Source of the DNA: Ampelomyces quisqualis
Lineage: Eukaryota > Ascomycota > Dothideomycetes > Pleosporales > Phaeosphaeriaceae
DNA length: 64,000 bases
Direction of reading: 5' to 3'
NCBI GenBank assembly: GCA_018398575.1
Contig: JAGTXZ010000018.1
Coordinates: forward strand, 3,286,001 to 3,350,000
In this document: piece by piece, positions 35,391-49,013 of the stretch
How positions within the stretch are numbered: the first letter of the stretch is position 1
How the letters are laid out: the number at the start of each line of letters is the position of its first letter
Notes under the pieces: generated by a model
What the model was told of the DNA's origin: nothing
Database searches by the model: none
What the model saw: the letters and a program-made list of their open reading frames with translations, nothing else
Translations under genes and position numbers: made by a program

Positions 35391-36500
35391 TTGTTTTTTG
35401 TTTGTATTGCGTTTGAACTGGTAACAGAAGAAGAGCTGTTAAGCCTTAATCTACACTCTCTAGCCTAATAGCCTATCTTGCTGCAATAGTAGCAGGCGTT
35501 AGTTAGCTTTAGGCTTAGGTTTGCAGTGCTAGTAACATAACGTTGTAGAGCTGTTGCGTCTGGTTTAAGCTGCGAAGTTTTTCCTGTACTAGGCGTTTTG
35601 TGTATACAACAGTATAGTAACAGTATACTGCTACTGCAGCGCAAGTTATCTTTTAGCGTTACAGCGCGTTTAACAAGTTCTTTATAAGTAGTAGGAAACT
35701 TAGTATAGTTAGAGAAGGCTACTCTAATCTCTAGGTAGAGTTTACTGTATAAGTGCATTACTAGGTGTTTCTATTTGTAAGAGGGATTTACCTGATTTTC
35801 TAAAGTAGATAGATAGGCTGCGAATTTGTTTACTATTTAGCTATCCTTTTAAGATGCCTTTTGATACTGCATAGTAACTTAAAGCTCTCTATTTATAGGG
35901 CTCTTAATCTAATTAAGTAGAAAGGACATTATATTACGCTACGCTAGCGTTTTACTGTTGTCTTTCTATTCCCTTTGTATCTACATTTGTTAAAACGTAG
36001 TTTGTAGGTATTAGAGAGTAAAGGTAATCTTTTAATCCTTAAGCTAAAAGGCTAAGAGGTCTAATTAAAAGGCAATAAATAGCCTAGCCTTAAAGTCCTA
36101 ATACTCTCTAATTCCCTTGCCTTTAAAGACAGGGATTTTCTTAATCTTTGGCCCGCGTCCTAGTAGCGCTAATAGGTTAAGTTAGAGGCGTTGCGCTAGT
36201 AGGGACGTGTCGCGTCCAACTAGAAGAGTTAGTAGATCTGTTTTATTTAGGGCGCCTGAGGGCTGTTTAGGAGGTAGGAGAGGTTGTTTACCTGCTAATA
36301 ATTGCTCCTATTAGCGTACTTCCTCCTCTAGAGTCTAGATCTTAGCTTGCTCCTTAAGTTCTTGGCGCTAGCGCTTTAGCTGCGCTAAGCGTTTACCTAG
36401 GCTAAGTATTAATTCCTTATTAGAGGTGTTTTTTCTTAATAGATTAGCTAGTAGGCTTAGGGGCAGATCCTAATCTATTGTTATTAGGTAACTAGGCTGC
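35391..36500 (-). pseudogene. LTR-2 gag with degraded zinc knuckle
   Basis: Minus-strand gag. The best-preserved piece (35465-35758) reads HLYSKLYLEIRVAFSNYT, TYKELVKRAVTLKDNLRCSS, then NACYYCSKIGY, stop, AREC. That is a C-x2-C-x4-H-x4-C knuckle with His changed to Tyr and the next Gln codon changed to TAG. The open 97-codon segment is only an internal piece of gag, not a separate gene. The upstream part toward the LTR is more degraded. Confidence 0.8.
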
Positions 36501-36530
36501 TATCCTTTTGCAAGGTAGAGGAATTAAAAC

Positions 36531-36812
36531 TGTAAGAGGTTTGTATAGCAGCAAAGTTATAGGATAATAATAGCAGTACAGGTAGAAGTAAGTTAATTTC
36601 TGTTCTGCTACTTTAGTGCAGAACTACTCTTTTGTAGATATAACTAGACGCGTGTCCTTACAACTAGAATACAGTAGGTCTGCGCTAGTGTAGCGCTGTT
36701 AAGACGCTAGAGTAGCTGTGTACGTCCTACGCGTAAGAACGCTAGGGTAGCGTTGTTATAGCGCAGGCGCATTGCTGCGCAACTAACAGCTCTACGCTAT
36801 AGCATCCTTACA
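36531..36812 (-). repeat. LTR-2 5' LTR (right)
   Basis: 282 bp, tgtaagagg...gcatccttaca, followed by the target duplication ATACT. It retains the TG/CA ends. Confidence 0.93.
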
Positions 36813-37869
36813 ATACTTCTTAAACTTCTAGAAGTATATTACTTTATTAATCTAGCTAATAGAGTTTATAGCTTTCTTACTAGCTTTTATACTATTTCTT
36901 AATAGTTATCTACCTAATATATATAGTATATACCTATTCTTCTTCTATAGTGTATATATACTAACGCTAGAATAGTATTTAATTATAAAGACGTTTTTAA
37001 CACACTATACTAGCTAGTATTATAATAGGTAAGTAAGGCTTATATTATTACCTTTATAGAAACAGATAATATTATTCTATAGAGTAGTATTGCTAACCTA
37101 GTTATAAACTATCTTATCTACTACTTTAAGTAGCTTATTAGTAAAAAGGTAGTAGCAAATATATAAAGAGATAACCTTAAGCCTAGTAGTATAGTATCTA
37201 GAGTAGTAGTATCTACCTATACTATTAACATAGAAGACTATAATATAGCCTAACTTACAAGTACTATATCTATAAGAACTATATAATAGTATTTAGAGAT
37301 TATAGTAATAATAATCTTTAGACTTTAAACATTTTACACTATAAGGTACACCTACTAATAGTAGAAGTAGGTATTATATATATTAATAGTAAAGGTACAC
37401 TAATAAAGATAATACTTAATTATATAAGTATACCTATTATTATATAGTAGTATATTAAAGTTGTGTTTAGAGTTAGTATAGGTACGTTACTTACAGCTAG
37501 TAGCTATTAGCTATTAAAAGGGTGTATAAACAAATGCTTACTCTACTAAAGCGCTGTAATTACTATAGATTTCTTTATTAACAGCTCTATGTTAAGTAAG
37601 TTAATCTAAAGGTCTTTAGAGATAATAGAGCAGACCTTTAAGTAGTAGTCTTCTCTTAATATTCTATTACTTTTGCGCGTGTTTAAGCTAACTATGTTCT
37701 ATCTTACCTAGTACGTCTAATAGCTAGTATTACTATAAGATACTATTATAGTATACTATAGTAACAGTACGTATACAACTAGCGCGTTCTAAAGAGCTTA
37801 TTAAAAGATATTAAAGCTTATATATAAAATATTAATAAGAAGTAATAATAGAAAGCTATTACTTAACTA
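36813..37869. other. unidentified degraded repeat
   Basis: The first 350 bp match 21930-22290. The rest (37170-37860) is AT-rich with long partly open frames (FRVSIGTLLTASSYQLLKGC on the plus strand) but no family I can name. It separates LTR-2 from G2. Confidence 0.35.
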
Positions 37870-40800
37870 ATAACTACCTTTATAAGTTTCCTATATAAAG
37901 AGGCTAACTTTTAGAGTAGTTGCTAAAGTATAAAGGTTGTAAATTTAATACCTATAGCTAATACTAGGTCCTAAGGATTTTATAGTAGCTATCTAGACTC
38001 TAAAAGTTCTAGTCTAGAGCAGTATTTAGGTTCTAGTCTAGAGTAGTATTTAGTTCTAGGCTCTAGACCTTTTGTAGTGCTCTAGCGCAAAAGGTACTAG
38101 GCTTTCTTATTTTAGAACCTAAGGTTTTTACGTAACTAAGAGATTTTCTAAGTAAGAGCCTATTATAATATCTCTTTAACTTTAGCGCTAGTATAATTAG
38201 AGTGCGCGTTATATATAAATAAAAATAACTCTACTTAGAATAATAGTTTTGTATCTTTAACTCTCTTTTAGAATAGCACTATATACTATTTTAAGCTGCG
38301 TATTCTATACTATTACTTACACTTTACTTCTTATAGCGCACTAGCGTATTTTCTACTTTGCCTTATTATTTTTAGTAATACTAATATTTCTGCGCGCCTT
38401 CTCTAAGAAGCGTACTTACGCTAAAAGTTCTGCTATAGTAAGTCTAACCTTTCTTATAGTGTTTAACCTTGTTACTTATAGTAATAAAAGCCTTATAATA
38501 TTATTATTAAGAGCGCGCTTAACCTGCTGTACTATCTAGCTTATATAATTCTCTAGCTTAAGAGTAAAGAGTATAAGTGCAAGATTACTCTTATAGAGTT
38601 AACTTATACTAGCTGTAAGGTTAAGTATATTACCTATAGGCTTATAAGTTATTCTAGTATTCTTAATTTACTTACTTTTATTTTTATTTCTTTCTAGGTA
38701 CTAGACGTCCTTAAGATTGTAGTTATTTTGCTTTGCAACGCACTAGCTATTAACCTTAAGCTTAAGAAGTTATTAACTAGGTATTCTATAGCTAGTCTAT
38801 ACTCTAGTTTTGTTAAGAAGTTATAGGCTACCTAAGCAAAGTTGCGTAGTAATAATAAGTCTAGCTACTAAAAGCTTACGCGTAAGGTTATAGAACTTAA
38901 TATACTAGTTAATATCTGTAGCTTTTTCTAGTAAGTTATTGCTAAGTAGAATTATCTTAAGAAGTGTATTACAACTCTTATAGATGCTATTTTCTAAGTT
39001 AAAGAAAATATAAGTTTCTACTCTTCTTATACTTTGTATAGTATTCTAGTAACATTTTCTATAGACCTATAAGGCTATATACTAGATTGCTAACTTAGGC
39101 TTCTAGCTTAGCTAAGTTAACGTTCTTTTTTAAGATAGCAACGCAGTTGTCTACTACTTTAACATAATTAGTTTCTAAGTTTATAGTGTCTAGCTCTACT
39201 CTTTTAAGAATGCTAACGTTGCCTTTAGTAATATACTTATTGCTTAAGTATAAGGCTATAGTCTAAGCTAATATTAATTACAAGAATAGCTAACTTAGTT
39301 TATAGTGTTCTTTAGTGTAGCGCGTTTTTAGTGTTATAGTAGGTAGCTTTTTTATAGTAATAGAACATTTTGCTATAGTAACTTTTTTCTATTTTTTATT
39401 ATAACTAACTCTTTTCTATATACTACTATATTCTTACTAGTTGCTAATATATATAGGTCTATTCCTACAATTCTTTCTAAGGTTTTTGTTTAGTATTATA
39501 CTTTTCTTTTTATCTTATTCTTCTAGTCTTCTTCTGTCTAGCTTAGTCTAGCTCTTAAGTTTTAGTGTCTTTTAGCTAACTACTCATCTTGCTCTTTGTC
39601 TAGGCTAGAGTTACGTTTTAACTTTTAGTAGAATTGTTACAGTAATAGCTAACCTACTACTTTTTTTCTTTTAGTAGTCTATTTTATTATAGGTTACTTT
39701 CTTATACATTACTAATTCTTATAGGCTTCTAGATCTATTCTTTTTTTAGTTAAGCCTAGAACTATAGTAGTAATAGTTATTTACTTAGTTCTTTAGCTTC
39801 TCTTTGCCTAACTCTTTCTAAAGAATATCCTAACAATAGGTTTCTATTCTAGTCTAGACTTTACTCTTAGAGTTCTAGTGTAGGTCTATTTAAGGAAGTT
39901 ATATTAGTACTCTAAGTCTTCTAATATCTAGAGCCTAGACTTAAGCTAGAATTGTAATAGTTATAAAATATCTTTCTAGTCTCTTATATAGCTTACGCTT
40001 AACTCTTTTCTCTTTTTCTTTTCTACTGTCTACTCTTATAGGTAGTTTAGGCTATCTATTAGAGCTTTTCTTTTAGAGGCTTTTTAAGCATTCTACTATT
40101 ATTCTAGTTTTTAGCTTGCGTTTTGTCTAGCTATTACTATAAGGCTGCAGTGTCTTTTACATTCTTCTTAAGTTCTTATATAGGTTTTGTATAACCTACC
40201 TATTTAACTAAGTACTAAATTTACGTTCTATAGCCTTATCTTTTTTATTAGTCTACTAAAATTTCTTTAACTTAGTACTCTTTACTATTAGCGTTACTAC
40301 AGTTAATTACTATATTTAGCTACTAGTTATTAGATTTTTAATAATAGAGTAGGTTCTTACTATTAGGTTTTAGGTAGTCTATATAGAACCTTAGGTAGAC
40401 TCTAAAAGAAGTGCTTAGTTCTACTACGTGTAGAAAAATAACTCTTGTAACAGTATATTTCTTATTCTTTTAATCTAGCTTCTTTAAAGGCTGTTTATTA
40501 GACATAAAAGCTTTAGATTACAACTAGACCTTATCTTCTACTTTATACTCTAAAGATTTTTGTTAATAGTAGTTAGCTTACTATTTCTGTTTTTATTGTG
40601 CCTCTGCTATCTTTACTTGCATGTAGCTAATAGTATTCTTAAACTTCTCTACTATAGCTTTTACTATAGCTATTTTGTTCTTTTTATCTTTCTATATATA
40701 GTAAAGGCCTTAAGTATTATTTGCTTAGACTAAGTCTATGTTATAACTATGCTAGAGGAAGAATAAGCTAACGCTAGTAGAAGCTAAGTTCCTACCTATA

Positions 40801-42766
40801 ATAGCTATCTAGGCTACTAAGCACAAAGAGGCCTAGTTAGTCTAATTCTAGTTTACAAAGGCCTATAGGTAAGCTTTTACTATACTATTTATTCTTTCTA
40901 TAGCCTTATTATTTTATAGGTAGTAGGTAGTAGAAATCTATCTTTAAATTTCTAAGTCTCTGCACAGCATCTTTTAGAATAGGCTAGTAAATTATAACTC
41001 TCTATCTAAAATAATAGTATTAGAAAGCTAGTAGTACACTATAACCTTTTTAAGAAACGCTGTTGCTATAGTCTATACTTTAAGATTAGAGAGTAGTGCT
41101 AGAACTAAGTCTTTACTTAGCTTGTCTGTTACAACTATTAAGTAGTATATACTATAGCTTAGTAGAAGTCTAATAATAAAGTCTACAGACAGTTTCTTCT
41201 AAATCTAGTATAAAAGCAGAAGCAGTTAGAGTACTTATTTTAGTTCTTTTTAGAGTTTAGTTTAGCTGCATGTTATACAGTTTTATATATACTATCTAAT
41301 GCTTAATAACATACTAGGCTAAAAGTAATCTTAGGTAAGTATAGCGTAAGTGTTTTCTCTTTCTAAGTGTCTAGTAAGTAGAAAGTTATAGCAGTTACTA
41401 ATAATCTTAGTCTATAGTTCTTTAGCGTAGAGTACCTATTTTTGCCTCTAATAGAGTAGCTAGTTACAATTACCTAATAAGTACTCTGTAAGAGATACTT
41501 TAAGGCTAAAGTTAAAGAAGAATTTTCTCTGTCTTAGTTAGATAGCTTCTTATACCTTTATGTATACTTTGTTATTAAAAATTACTAAGTTCTATATCTA
41601 TTTTATGTTATTATATTAAGCTAGGTCTTTTCCTAGCAGATTATAGAGCTACTTTTATCTTTTCTAATTATAAAGATATTCTGTCTCTTTTCTAGAAGCG
41701 TCTACTCTGCTATTATCTTTGTCTGTAAGCACGTTTTTAGAGTTAGAGTTCTTTCCTTACTAGTCTTACTTAAAGTATCTATAACTCTACACTCTTTATA
41801 AGTTTTAGATACTTAGAAATTAAATACTCTTTTTGTTAGTTGCTCTGCTAGAAGTGCAGGTAGAAGCTAAGAGTTAAAACGTTCTTAATTACAATTGTTT
41901 GTTAGCTCTATTCTATAGAAGGTCTTGTTCCTTTCTTAACAAGGCATTAGCTCTGCTTTTTATGTTACTAGGTAAATATTAGAAGGTTATGTTAAAGATA
42001 CTAAGGAACTCTACTTATTGCATATACTGTTTTATTAACAGGCGCGTTGTTACAAAGTATTCTAAGTTCTTGTAATTAGTTAATATAGTAAAGTATTCTA
42101 CGCGTTAAAGCTTTGTCTTTTATTACTTAAGGCACTTAATTACTACTAATAGTTTTTTATTATATATAGTATAGTTAACTTTAGCTGCGTTGTTCTTAGA
42201 AGAATAGTAGGCTACTGCCTAGAGCAGTCTGTCCTTCTTATACTAAGATAGTACTCTACTTATTAACTATCCTAAAGCGTTGCATTTAACTATAGTCTTA
42301 AGGTCTATTTTAAAGTTTACTAAAGATAGTTTAGTAATAAAGGCCTTCTTAAGCTTCTAGATAAGTAAAAAGTATAGCTAGTTTTAAGAAGTTTTTTATA
42401 AACTAGTAGTAAAAGTTAGCAAATTTAATAAAGCTGCGTACTCCTTTTACAGTTTTTAGTAGTTTCTAAGACTTAACAGCCTTAACCTTTTTAGAGTCTA
42501 TACTTATTCCTTTCTCTACTTTAATAATAAACCTAAGGTATTTTGTTCTTTTTACTCTAAACTTACTCTTTCTTATATTAAGATACAGCTCTATAGCACT
42601 AAGTATTTATACTACTTTCTTTACCTTCTTTTTATAGTATGTCTTAGAACTACTAGTGTAAATAAGTACATTCTTAATATATATAGAATAGAAGTTGTTA
42701 AAGTATTTATAGAGAGTCTAGTTAATATAACTCTAGAAGGTACTTAAAGCGTTTACAAGTCTAAAG
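37870..42766 (-). pseudogene. G2: second copy of the G1-family Ty3/Gypsy, minus strand
   Basis: Reverse-complement relative of 10780-14800 plus 20724-21930, with many transitions. Going leftward from 42766 come the end of RT (YxDD region near 42650), RNase H, integrase, chromodomain-equivalent region, the hydrophilic tail, and the repeated tctaga/ggttctag words of the presumed LTR near 37980-38100. It lacks the hAT-A insertion. Its RT N-terminus is cut off by hAT-B at 42767. Heavily broken. Confidence 0.8.
39138..39145 (-). other. empty site matching the hAT-A target
   Basis: G2 reads gacaactgcgttgctatc on the minus strand here, while G1 reads gacaactacgttac, hAT-A, tacgttactatc. TGCGTTGC is therefore the original 8-bp target of hAT-A, seen as RIP-changed TACGTTAC on both sides. 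Confidence 0.9.
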
Positions 42767-43199
42767 TACAGTAGTAAATAGGTAAAAGTTAGGTAGAGTT
42801 AAAGTAGCTTTACGTAAGACTCTAAACTTACCTAACTTTCTACCTAATCTTTTTACGCTAATAAAGAGTAGAGGTTAGAGTAGAGGTTATTAATTATAGG
42901 TTAAGGTAGAGTTGTATAAGTTTAGCGCAATTAATTAAAATTTAATATATAGTATACTTTCTAAACAGATTATTAGCATAACAAGAGGTGTATAAGTATA
43001 ATCTAAGTACACCTTCTACTATATATATATATAGATATATATAGATTTCTAAATATATATTAAATCTTAAAGGAGTAGAAACACGTTAAGAATGTTAAGC
43101 AACTAATGTTTGTTACGTTTATTTATTATATAGGCAGACGTAGTATAACTTTATTTTTTAAATATAGTAAGCTTACAGCTTCTGCAATTTCTATATATA

Positions 43200-43731
43200 C
43201 TAAGCTAAAAAATTAAACTTTCTATAGTACCTAAGAGCTAGCTGCACATTCTTATACTATATAGTAACTTTCTTTGCATAAATTGCGTTAATTTTAGTAT
43301 TTATAATAAATTAGTGTTTTGCAACAAAAAACTATACCTTTGAAAAAGCTAACTTAGAAAGCCTTAGCAGCTTCTTAAAGTGCCTTAATAGCTAATTACT
43401 AGAAGTAGACGTAGGGCATACTTTTGCATTACTTACTAGCAATTTTGCAGACAAATTGCTAGAATAGCAGCTTGCAGATAAGGAGCTTAGTAGTCTTCTA
43501 GTAGTAGCAGATTTTACACAAAGCTATAGCCACACTTAGTTAGTATAAAAGCGTTATAAAGAAACGTAATAACTTACTACTAGGCTTAAAGTAGATTTTT
43601 TTTTTAGCTCTTGCCTTTCTAGTAGTAGGGGCAAGGCTTTTCCTAGCAGACTTCCTAGTAAGGTCTTTAGCAACCTCTACACTACTAGTAACTGCGTTGT
43701 TAACCTTTACTTTACGTTTGTAAGAGGCTAT
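43200..43731 (-). pseudogene. captured histone H3 gene, second type (copy B)
   Basis: Minus strand, ATA for ATG at 43731. The tail reads ASYKRKVKVNNAVTSSVEVA, then KDLTRKSARKSLAPTTRKAR, a different tail from copies A/D/F although RKSARKS is shared. The linker KKKIYFKPS precedes intron 1 and is in frame. Core helices align with copy E. The end reads LALRYYRKF. Two introns at the same places as copy A. It is transcribed away from gene 2 and toward the left terminal repeat. Confidence 0.75.
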
Positions 43732-44177
43732 TGTAGTAGTATTGTAGGTTGTAGAGTTACTGCTATAATATTTTTAGTGTTTTAGCCTCCTTATAAATAA
43801 GTAGTAAAGTAGGCTTAGCGTAGGAAATTACTTCTTAGCGTAAAAATTCTAATCTTAAACTAGTAGTACAGCTAATTAGTTAAAAACGTAATAAAAAAAT
43901 GTATAAACTGACAGTCCTACCTAAAGTTAGCTACTAGTTCTACCTAGCTATAAATTAAAAATAAAAAGTAAGGTTTTATAAAGTTAATTTTATATAGGTA
44001 AGGTAGCAAAAGGCAGTAAGCGCAGACTGTAAGGCAGAAAACTACGCTAGCAGCTAACGCAACACACAGACTAACTCTACCTGTTTTCTAAGTAGTAGGC
44101 TACTAAAAAAAAACATTATAACTACACGCTTATATTAGCTACACGCTTTATTATATTGTTTTATTACGCTTAACACT

Positions 44178-45330
44178 ATAGAATTAATTAAATCTAAGGA
44201 AATTAACGTTGTTAATTAGCTAGAGGGCTTTTTACTACCTGTCTAAGTTAGAATCCTACAATATTTTAAGGAAGAGAAGTAGGCTAAACTTACTAAGGTA
44301 AAAGTACTAAATTTTTGTTGTTAATTGTATTAATATATCTAGGGTTTTACTTCTAGAAATAATAAAATTAGCTATATTCTTAATTCTTGTAGTAGTAATA
44401 CTCTAAAGTAAGGCTGCCTAATAAATTTCTAAGTCTACTTTAGTATATATCTTAGTAGCAGCGCTATATAATTAAGAGAGCTAGCTACTATTGCAAAGTC
44501 TAAGTCCTTAGACTAATTAGCTAAATACTAGCTTAAGAAGAAGGTTAAGAAAGGCAATAGGTATACAACGTTGTCTTTAAGGTAACAAGTTAAGAAACTT
44601 AAGCCTAAGCTTAAGGCCTAGGCACTAAAGTATTTTAATAGCAAGTAGTCTAGTAAGTTATTACACCTTTGTATTACGTTAGTTTTACTTATATGTAAAG
44701 CTAAGTAGTTAATAGCTTCTATTACTTAAGTTAATTAAAAATAGAAGGCTATCTAAATTAAAATTAATATGCGCGCCTATAACGTTGTTATAAAGAAGTC
44801 CTCTTCTGCAATTTTAGACTTAAAGTAAAAAGAATTGTTAGCTTAAGCTTACACTTGCGTTTTTGGGCCTAGTAGAGCTGTAGAAGAGATACTCTAAAAG
44901 AAGTATACTTGTAGGCTATACCTTCTTAAGAGAAATAGCTTTAAGACACTACAGGCTAAGGCTAAATAGCTAAAACTTTGCAATAAGCTAACGCCTAACA
45001 AGTTAGCTCTAGTTACTAATTAGAATTAGTAGTAAGTTTATTACATTATTTTATTACATACTTATTCTAACTAGTCTGCTAGAAGGCGTAAGCCTACACC
45101 CTTTTCTAAGTTTAATTAGCTTCTAGAGCTCTATAGTAATAGGCTATATATTAAGGGACGCAATAATACTAAATGTAAAGAAGAAGTTAACAATTCTAGT
45201 AAAGAGCTAGAGGCATACTATAAGACACTACCTAATAAATATAAAGATAAGAAGGATAAGAATTAGAGCAACAGCACTTAAGAGAGGTTCTTTAATAGTA
45301 CTTAAGAGGACTATTTAGACGCTAAGTAAC
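44178..45330 (+). pseudogene. hAT-associated gene 2 (copy B)
   Basis: Starts with ATA GAA at 44178 and continues through RELATIAKSKSLD and LKKKVKKGNRYTTLSLR-like blocks to an acidic/basic tail near 45280. The subfamily switch of the chimeric element falls inside its second exon (about 44380-44410). Confidence 0.5.
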
Positions 45331-45392
45331 ATATATAATTAAAGTTACTATATATTATTACCTAATGTAGTTAAGACTAGAAAATTTTGCTA

Positions 45393-45930
45393 CTACTATA
45401 AAACCTAATTTCTTAATTTCTAAAAGTTTAGCCCTACTATCTGCCCCCTAACTAGAGGAATAACGCCTCTAGTAGAACAACTACTTCTCTTACTTAAAGT
45501 AACACTACACTGTAGTATTACTATTCTATTATTGCTGCAATTTACTACTTCTTTTCTATAAGATATTAATACTTAGTTATTACACTTTTTTATTACATAA
45601 ATAGACCTAAGCAACCTCTTCTTACTTCTAGACAACCTATACTTTAATCTACCTAAAATACCTACTATAAAACCTAATTTCTTAATTTCTAAAAGTTTAG
45701 CCCTACTATCTGCCCCCTAACTAGAGGAATAACGCCTCTAGTAGAACAACTACTTCTCTTACTTAAAGTAACACTACACTGTAGTATTACTATTCTATTA
45801 TTGCTGCAATTTACTACTTCTTTTCTATAAGATATTAATACTTAGTTATTACACTTTTTTATTACATAAATAGACCTAAGCAACCTCTTCTTACTTCTAG
45901 ACAACCTATACTTTAATCTACCTAAAATAC
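45393..45930. repeat. perfect 269-bp tandem duplication
   Basis: 45393-45661 and 45662-45930 are identical base for base as far as I can compare, starting ctactataaaacc and ending cctaaaatac. The unit contains the N-terminal exon and first intron of the transposase. Copies A, D and F have it once. Identity shows it arose after the RIP mutations, or is an assembly artefact. Confidence 0.9.
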
Positions 45931-48572
45931 TCTACAATCTTTTACTTAACGCCTTCTAAATTCTTAAGTCTAAAATTAAGAGAATAGTCTTTGTTTTTAG
46001 GCAGCTAATTTAAGATAATGTAACTGTATATACTGTATAAGATACCTAGTAGCAGAATACATTATAGGCCTAAGACCTTAATAATTCTAATCTACAATAG
46101 AATAGAGCTAAACGTTCTGTAATAATATAGACTTAATTTAGAAAAGAAGCCTATATTAACAGCAGTAAACTACACGTATATTGCTTAAACTGTAGGTACG
46201 TACTTTAACACCTAACTAATAAGTATATAGAAATAAAACAGCTTAGCAACTACCTTTAGTCTAATAGTTATAGAGATGTTATAGAATCTATTTATATAAG
46301 GCAGCTTCTTCTACTTGTTATACTATTACGTCTATAACTTCTGCAACTATTTACTACATAGTAATTAAAACTAGAAATTGTACACATACTTCTTAATAGA
46401 AACTAGTTCTTTTAAATATTTAAGTAACTCTTATTTTACTACTTTGTAGAGTTTCTCTAGCTTAGCACTACTATACTTAGCTGTTACAAGTTTACTCTTA
46501 TACTTTAGGAACAATATAAGCAGGTAACTAAAAACCTTCTTTCTAATTTTAGTAAGTTAACAAAAATCTTAATTGCTCTTAACGCCTAGTCTACTACTAA
46601 CTACTTAAGCTTTTTAGCTATTAAAGCCTATTATATTAACACAAGCTAGCAGATAAGAGAAGTTCTATTAGATTTTATCCTCTTACGTAGGCAGCATACT
46701 AGAGTTTCTATAGTAACTAATCTTATGCAGGTACTTAAAAACACAAAAATATTAAAACAATTACTAGTAGTTACTTGCAACAACGCTTTAAATAACAAGA
46801 CCCTTAGCAGAAGCTTAGAAAGCAATCTTGCTAATAAGAGAGTTTTTTAGAATACAAAGAAAAATACTATACTATACCTTGCCTATTTTATTAACCTAGT
46901 AGTGTAAGAGATTATAGCCTACCTAAAGTTAACAGCCTTACTTAAGATTAAAGTAGCTTAGCAGCTATAACGCTATTACGTTTACTAGATTAATAATAGT
47001 ATATTAGTGCTAAACTTATTATAAAAGGTATGTTACACTCTTTATTATAATTCTTTATTACGCACTAAGCTTTCCCTAGATCTAGGTAATTTATATTGCT
47101 ATTAATTTGTCTCTTTAACATTTTAAATAATTTCTAAAGGTACAATCTAATATACTACTAAAAAATTAACTCTTTATAATCTAAGATGTTAAGACTAAGT
47201 AGAATTTAACCTAAAATATATGTAAGCACGCTTGCTCCCTAGCTACTTATATTAACAAGTAGCTAGAGCAAGAGATTACACTTAATTAGGCTCTGTAAGG
47301 TAGTAGTAGTAATTTATAAGATAATAATGTAGTTACAAACTTTAAGAACTTTAAAAGGCTTTAGCTAGCACTTACTAAGTAGTTATACCTTAGGGTAATA
47401 ACACGCATACTAGTAAACTTTTAAACAGCTACTAATAGAATTAGTAAAAGTAATACACCTTAGGCTCTATATATCTAGTTAATATATAACAGACTTTTTA
47501 ACTTTTTAGATTAAATAATAACTAAGCTATCTAACAAGAAGAATAAGACTAGCTATTATAAGAAGTAGCTAGCAATAGTAAAGGCAGTAGTAGAAAAAAG
47601 TAAGAAGAAGTTGTTAAAGTATTATTTACGCATAGATAAAAAATAGAGATATCTTTATAACATTGCAACTATTCTTAATCTATTCTAGAAGCTTACTGTA
47701 TATAAGGTAGAAACTATATTTATTATATAGGTTTATTACAGCGCACTGCTAATAACACCTAGGGAGATATATAGAGACTAGACTTTAAACGTATATACTA
47801 GCGTTAGTTCTTAGACTATATTAATTAATATAAGAATAACTCTATAGTAATAAACAGAGACTACACTCTAGTTTGTTCTTTGTAACTATAGCGTTTACCT
47901 AAACACTAGTAGTTTAGAAGGCTTTCCTCTTAAAGAACAAAGTCTAGTAGGTTAAGTACTAATCTTCCTTATAAAACTAACACAAGTATTAGACTACTCT
48001 GTATAGAAGCTCTCTACTACTTTAGCACTTCTCTAACTAGTAAAGAAGATTATAAGAATTTATTAAATATACTTGTCTGTTAGCAGGCTAACATAGAAAC
48101 GTACCTACGCCTAGCCTAGGTTACTAAAGACGTAATAGCTATATAGCTTACAGAAGTTAGAGTTAAGCGCTTGTTTAATACTGCAAGAGACGTTCTAAAA
48201 GACTAATAGTATAAGCTTAGAGTAGAAACAATTTAGAAGATTATAGTTGTAAAATACGCAATTACTAAGGAGGACGTATAACTAAACTATTCTACACTAT
48301 AATTACTAACTACAGGATCTTAACAAAGTGCTAAGAGTGTCTAGGATCTACTTAAGCTTCTAGGTTCTATTAATTTTGCTAGTCTAACTAGCTTATAAAT
48401 CTAACGTTTTAAAGATTAGATAAGTAATAAGAAGTTAGAGGGTAATAGAGAAAGTAATGTTAGGAAATCTGCAACCCTATTATATAGTGCACTACTCTAG
48501 ACTCCTTAGTATAAGTAGCGCCTATAAAGAAAGAGATTAAGGCCTTCTTATTTCTTAGACTAGTAAGCGTAA
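45440..48572 (+). pseudogene. hAT transposase (copy B)
   Basis: Plus-strand transposase. The N-terminal exon is present twice because of the 269-bp duplication. The core contains AKLTKILIALNA-type first block with Asp changed to Asn, AIKAYYINTS, then the dimerisation region, ending at TAA 48570-48572. More stops than copies A and F. Confidence 0.8.
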
Positions 48573-49013
48573 TAAAAAAATATAATAAAGAGCAGCTCTT
48601 AACTAGCTAAAATAAGCAAAGTAAAAACTGTAATAAATAACTATAATAGGCAGGTTATAAAGCTAATTAAACAACTGCAATTTTAAACTATAGTGCCTTA
48701 ACTTACTTTCTGCAATAACCTTATTTTAGGATGCACGCTAAAATACCTCTATTTCTTTTGCCCTACTTTACCCCTAAGTAACATACTTGTTACAAACGTT
48801 AGATTAGAGGCGCTGTACAAGTATAATTCTATAGTAGGTACTTTAACCTAACTAACAACCTAACCTTAACCCCCTAAGCTGTATACTCTAACCTAAACCC
48901 TACCTTAGCCCCTGTATAACCTAAACTCTACTCTACCCCTCTTAAGTTATACCTTAACCTAACTACTACCTATAGAGAGGTACCCTAAACCTATTTACTA
49001 GCGTAAACAGTAG

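Larger units (their letters stand above)
29842..36812 (-). mobile_element. LTR-2: complete Ty3/Gypsy chromodomain retrotransposon, minus strand
   Basis: A 7.0 kb element with target duplication ATACT (29837-29841 and 36813-36817). Two 282-bp LTRs (tataagagg...ctttaca and tgtaagagg...ccttaca) differ by roughly 18 mostly transition changes. A polypurine tract beside the left LTR shows that it reads on the minus strand: gag, protease, RT, RNase H, integrase, chromodomain. A plus-strand gene lies between the chromodomain and the 3' (left) LTR. Confidence 0.95.
42767..49005 (+). mobile_element. hAT-B: chimeric hAT element
   Basis: Terminal repeats tacagtagtaaat (left) and tacgctagtaaat (right, reverse complement). 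The 8-bp flanks gtctaaag (left, in G2) and aacagtag (right, in hAT-E) do not match, so its ends were not joined to these sequences by one insertion. Up to about 44390 it resembles the hAT-E subfamily; beyond that it is almost the reverse complement of hAT-D. It carries H3 (minus), gene 2 (plus), transposase (plus) and a 269-bp tandem duplication. Confidence 0.85.

Noticed and set aside
42767..49005. hAT-B as a simple insertion
   Set aside because: Its 8-bp flanks gtctaaag and aacagtag do not match, and its right part mirrors hAT-D, so it is a product of inverted duplication.
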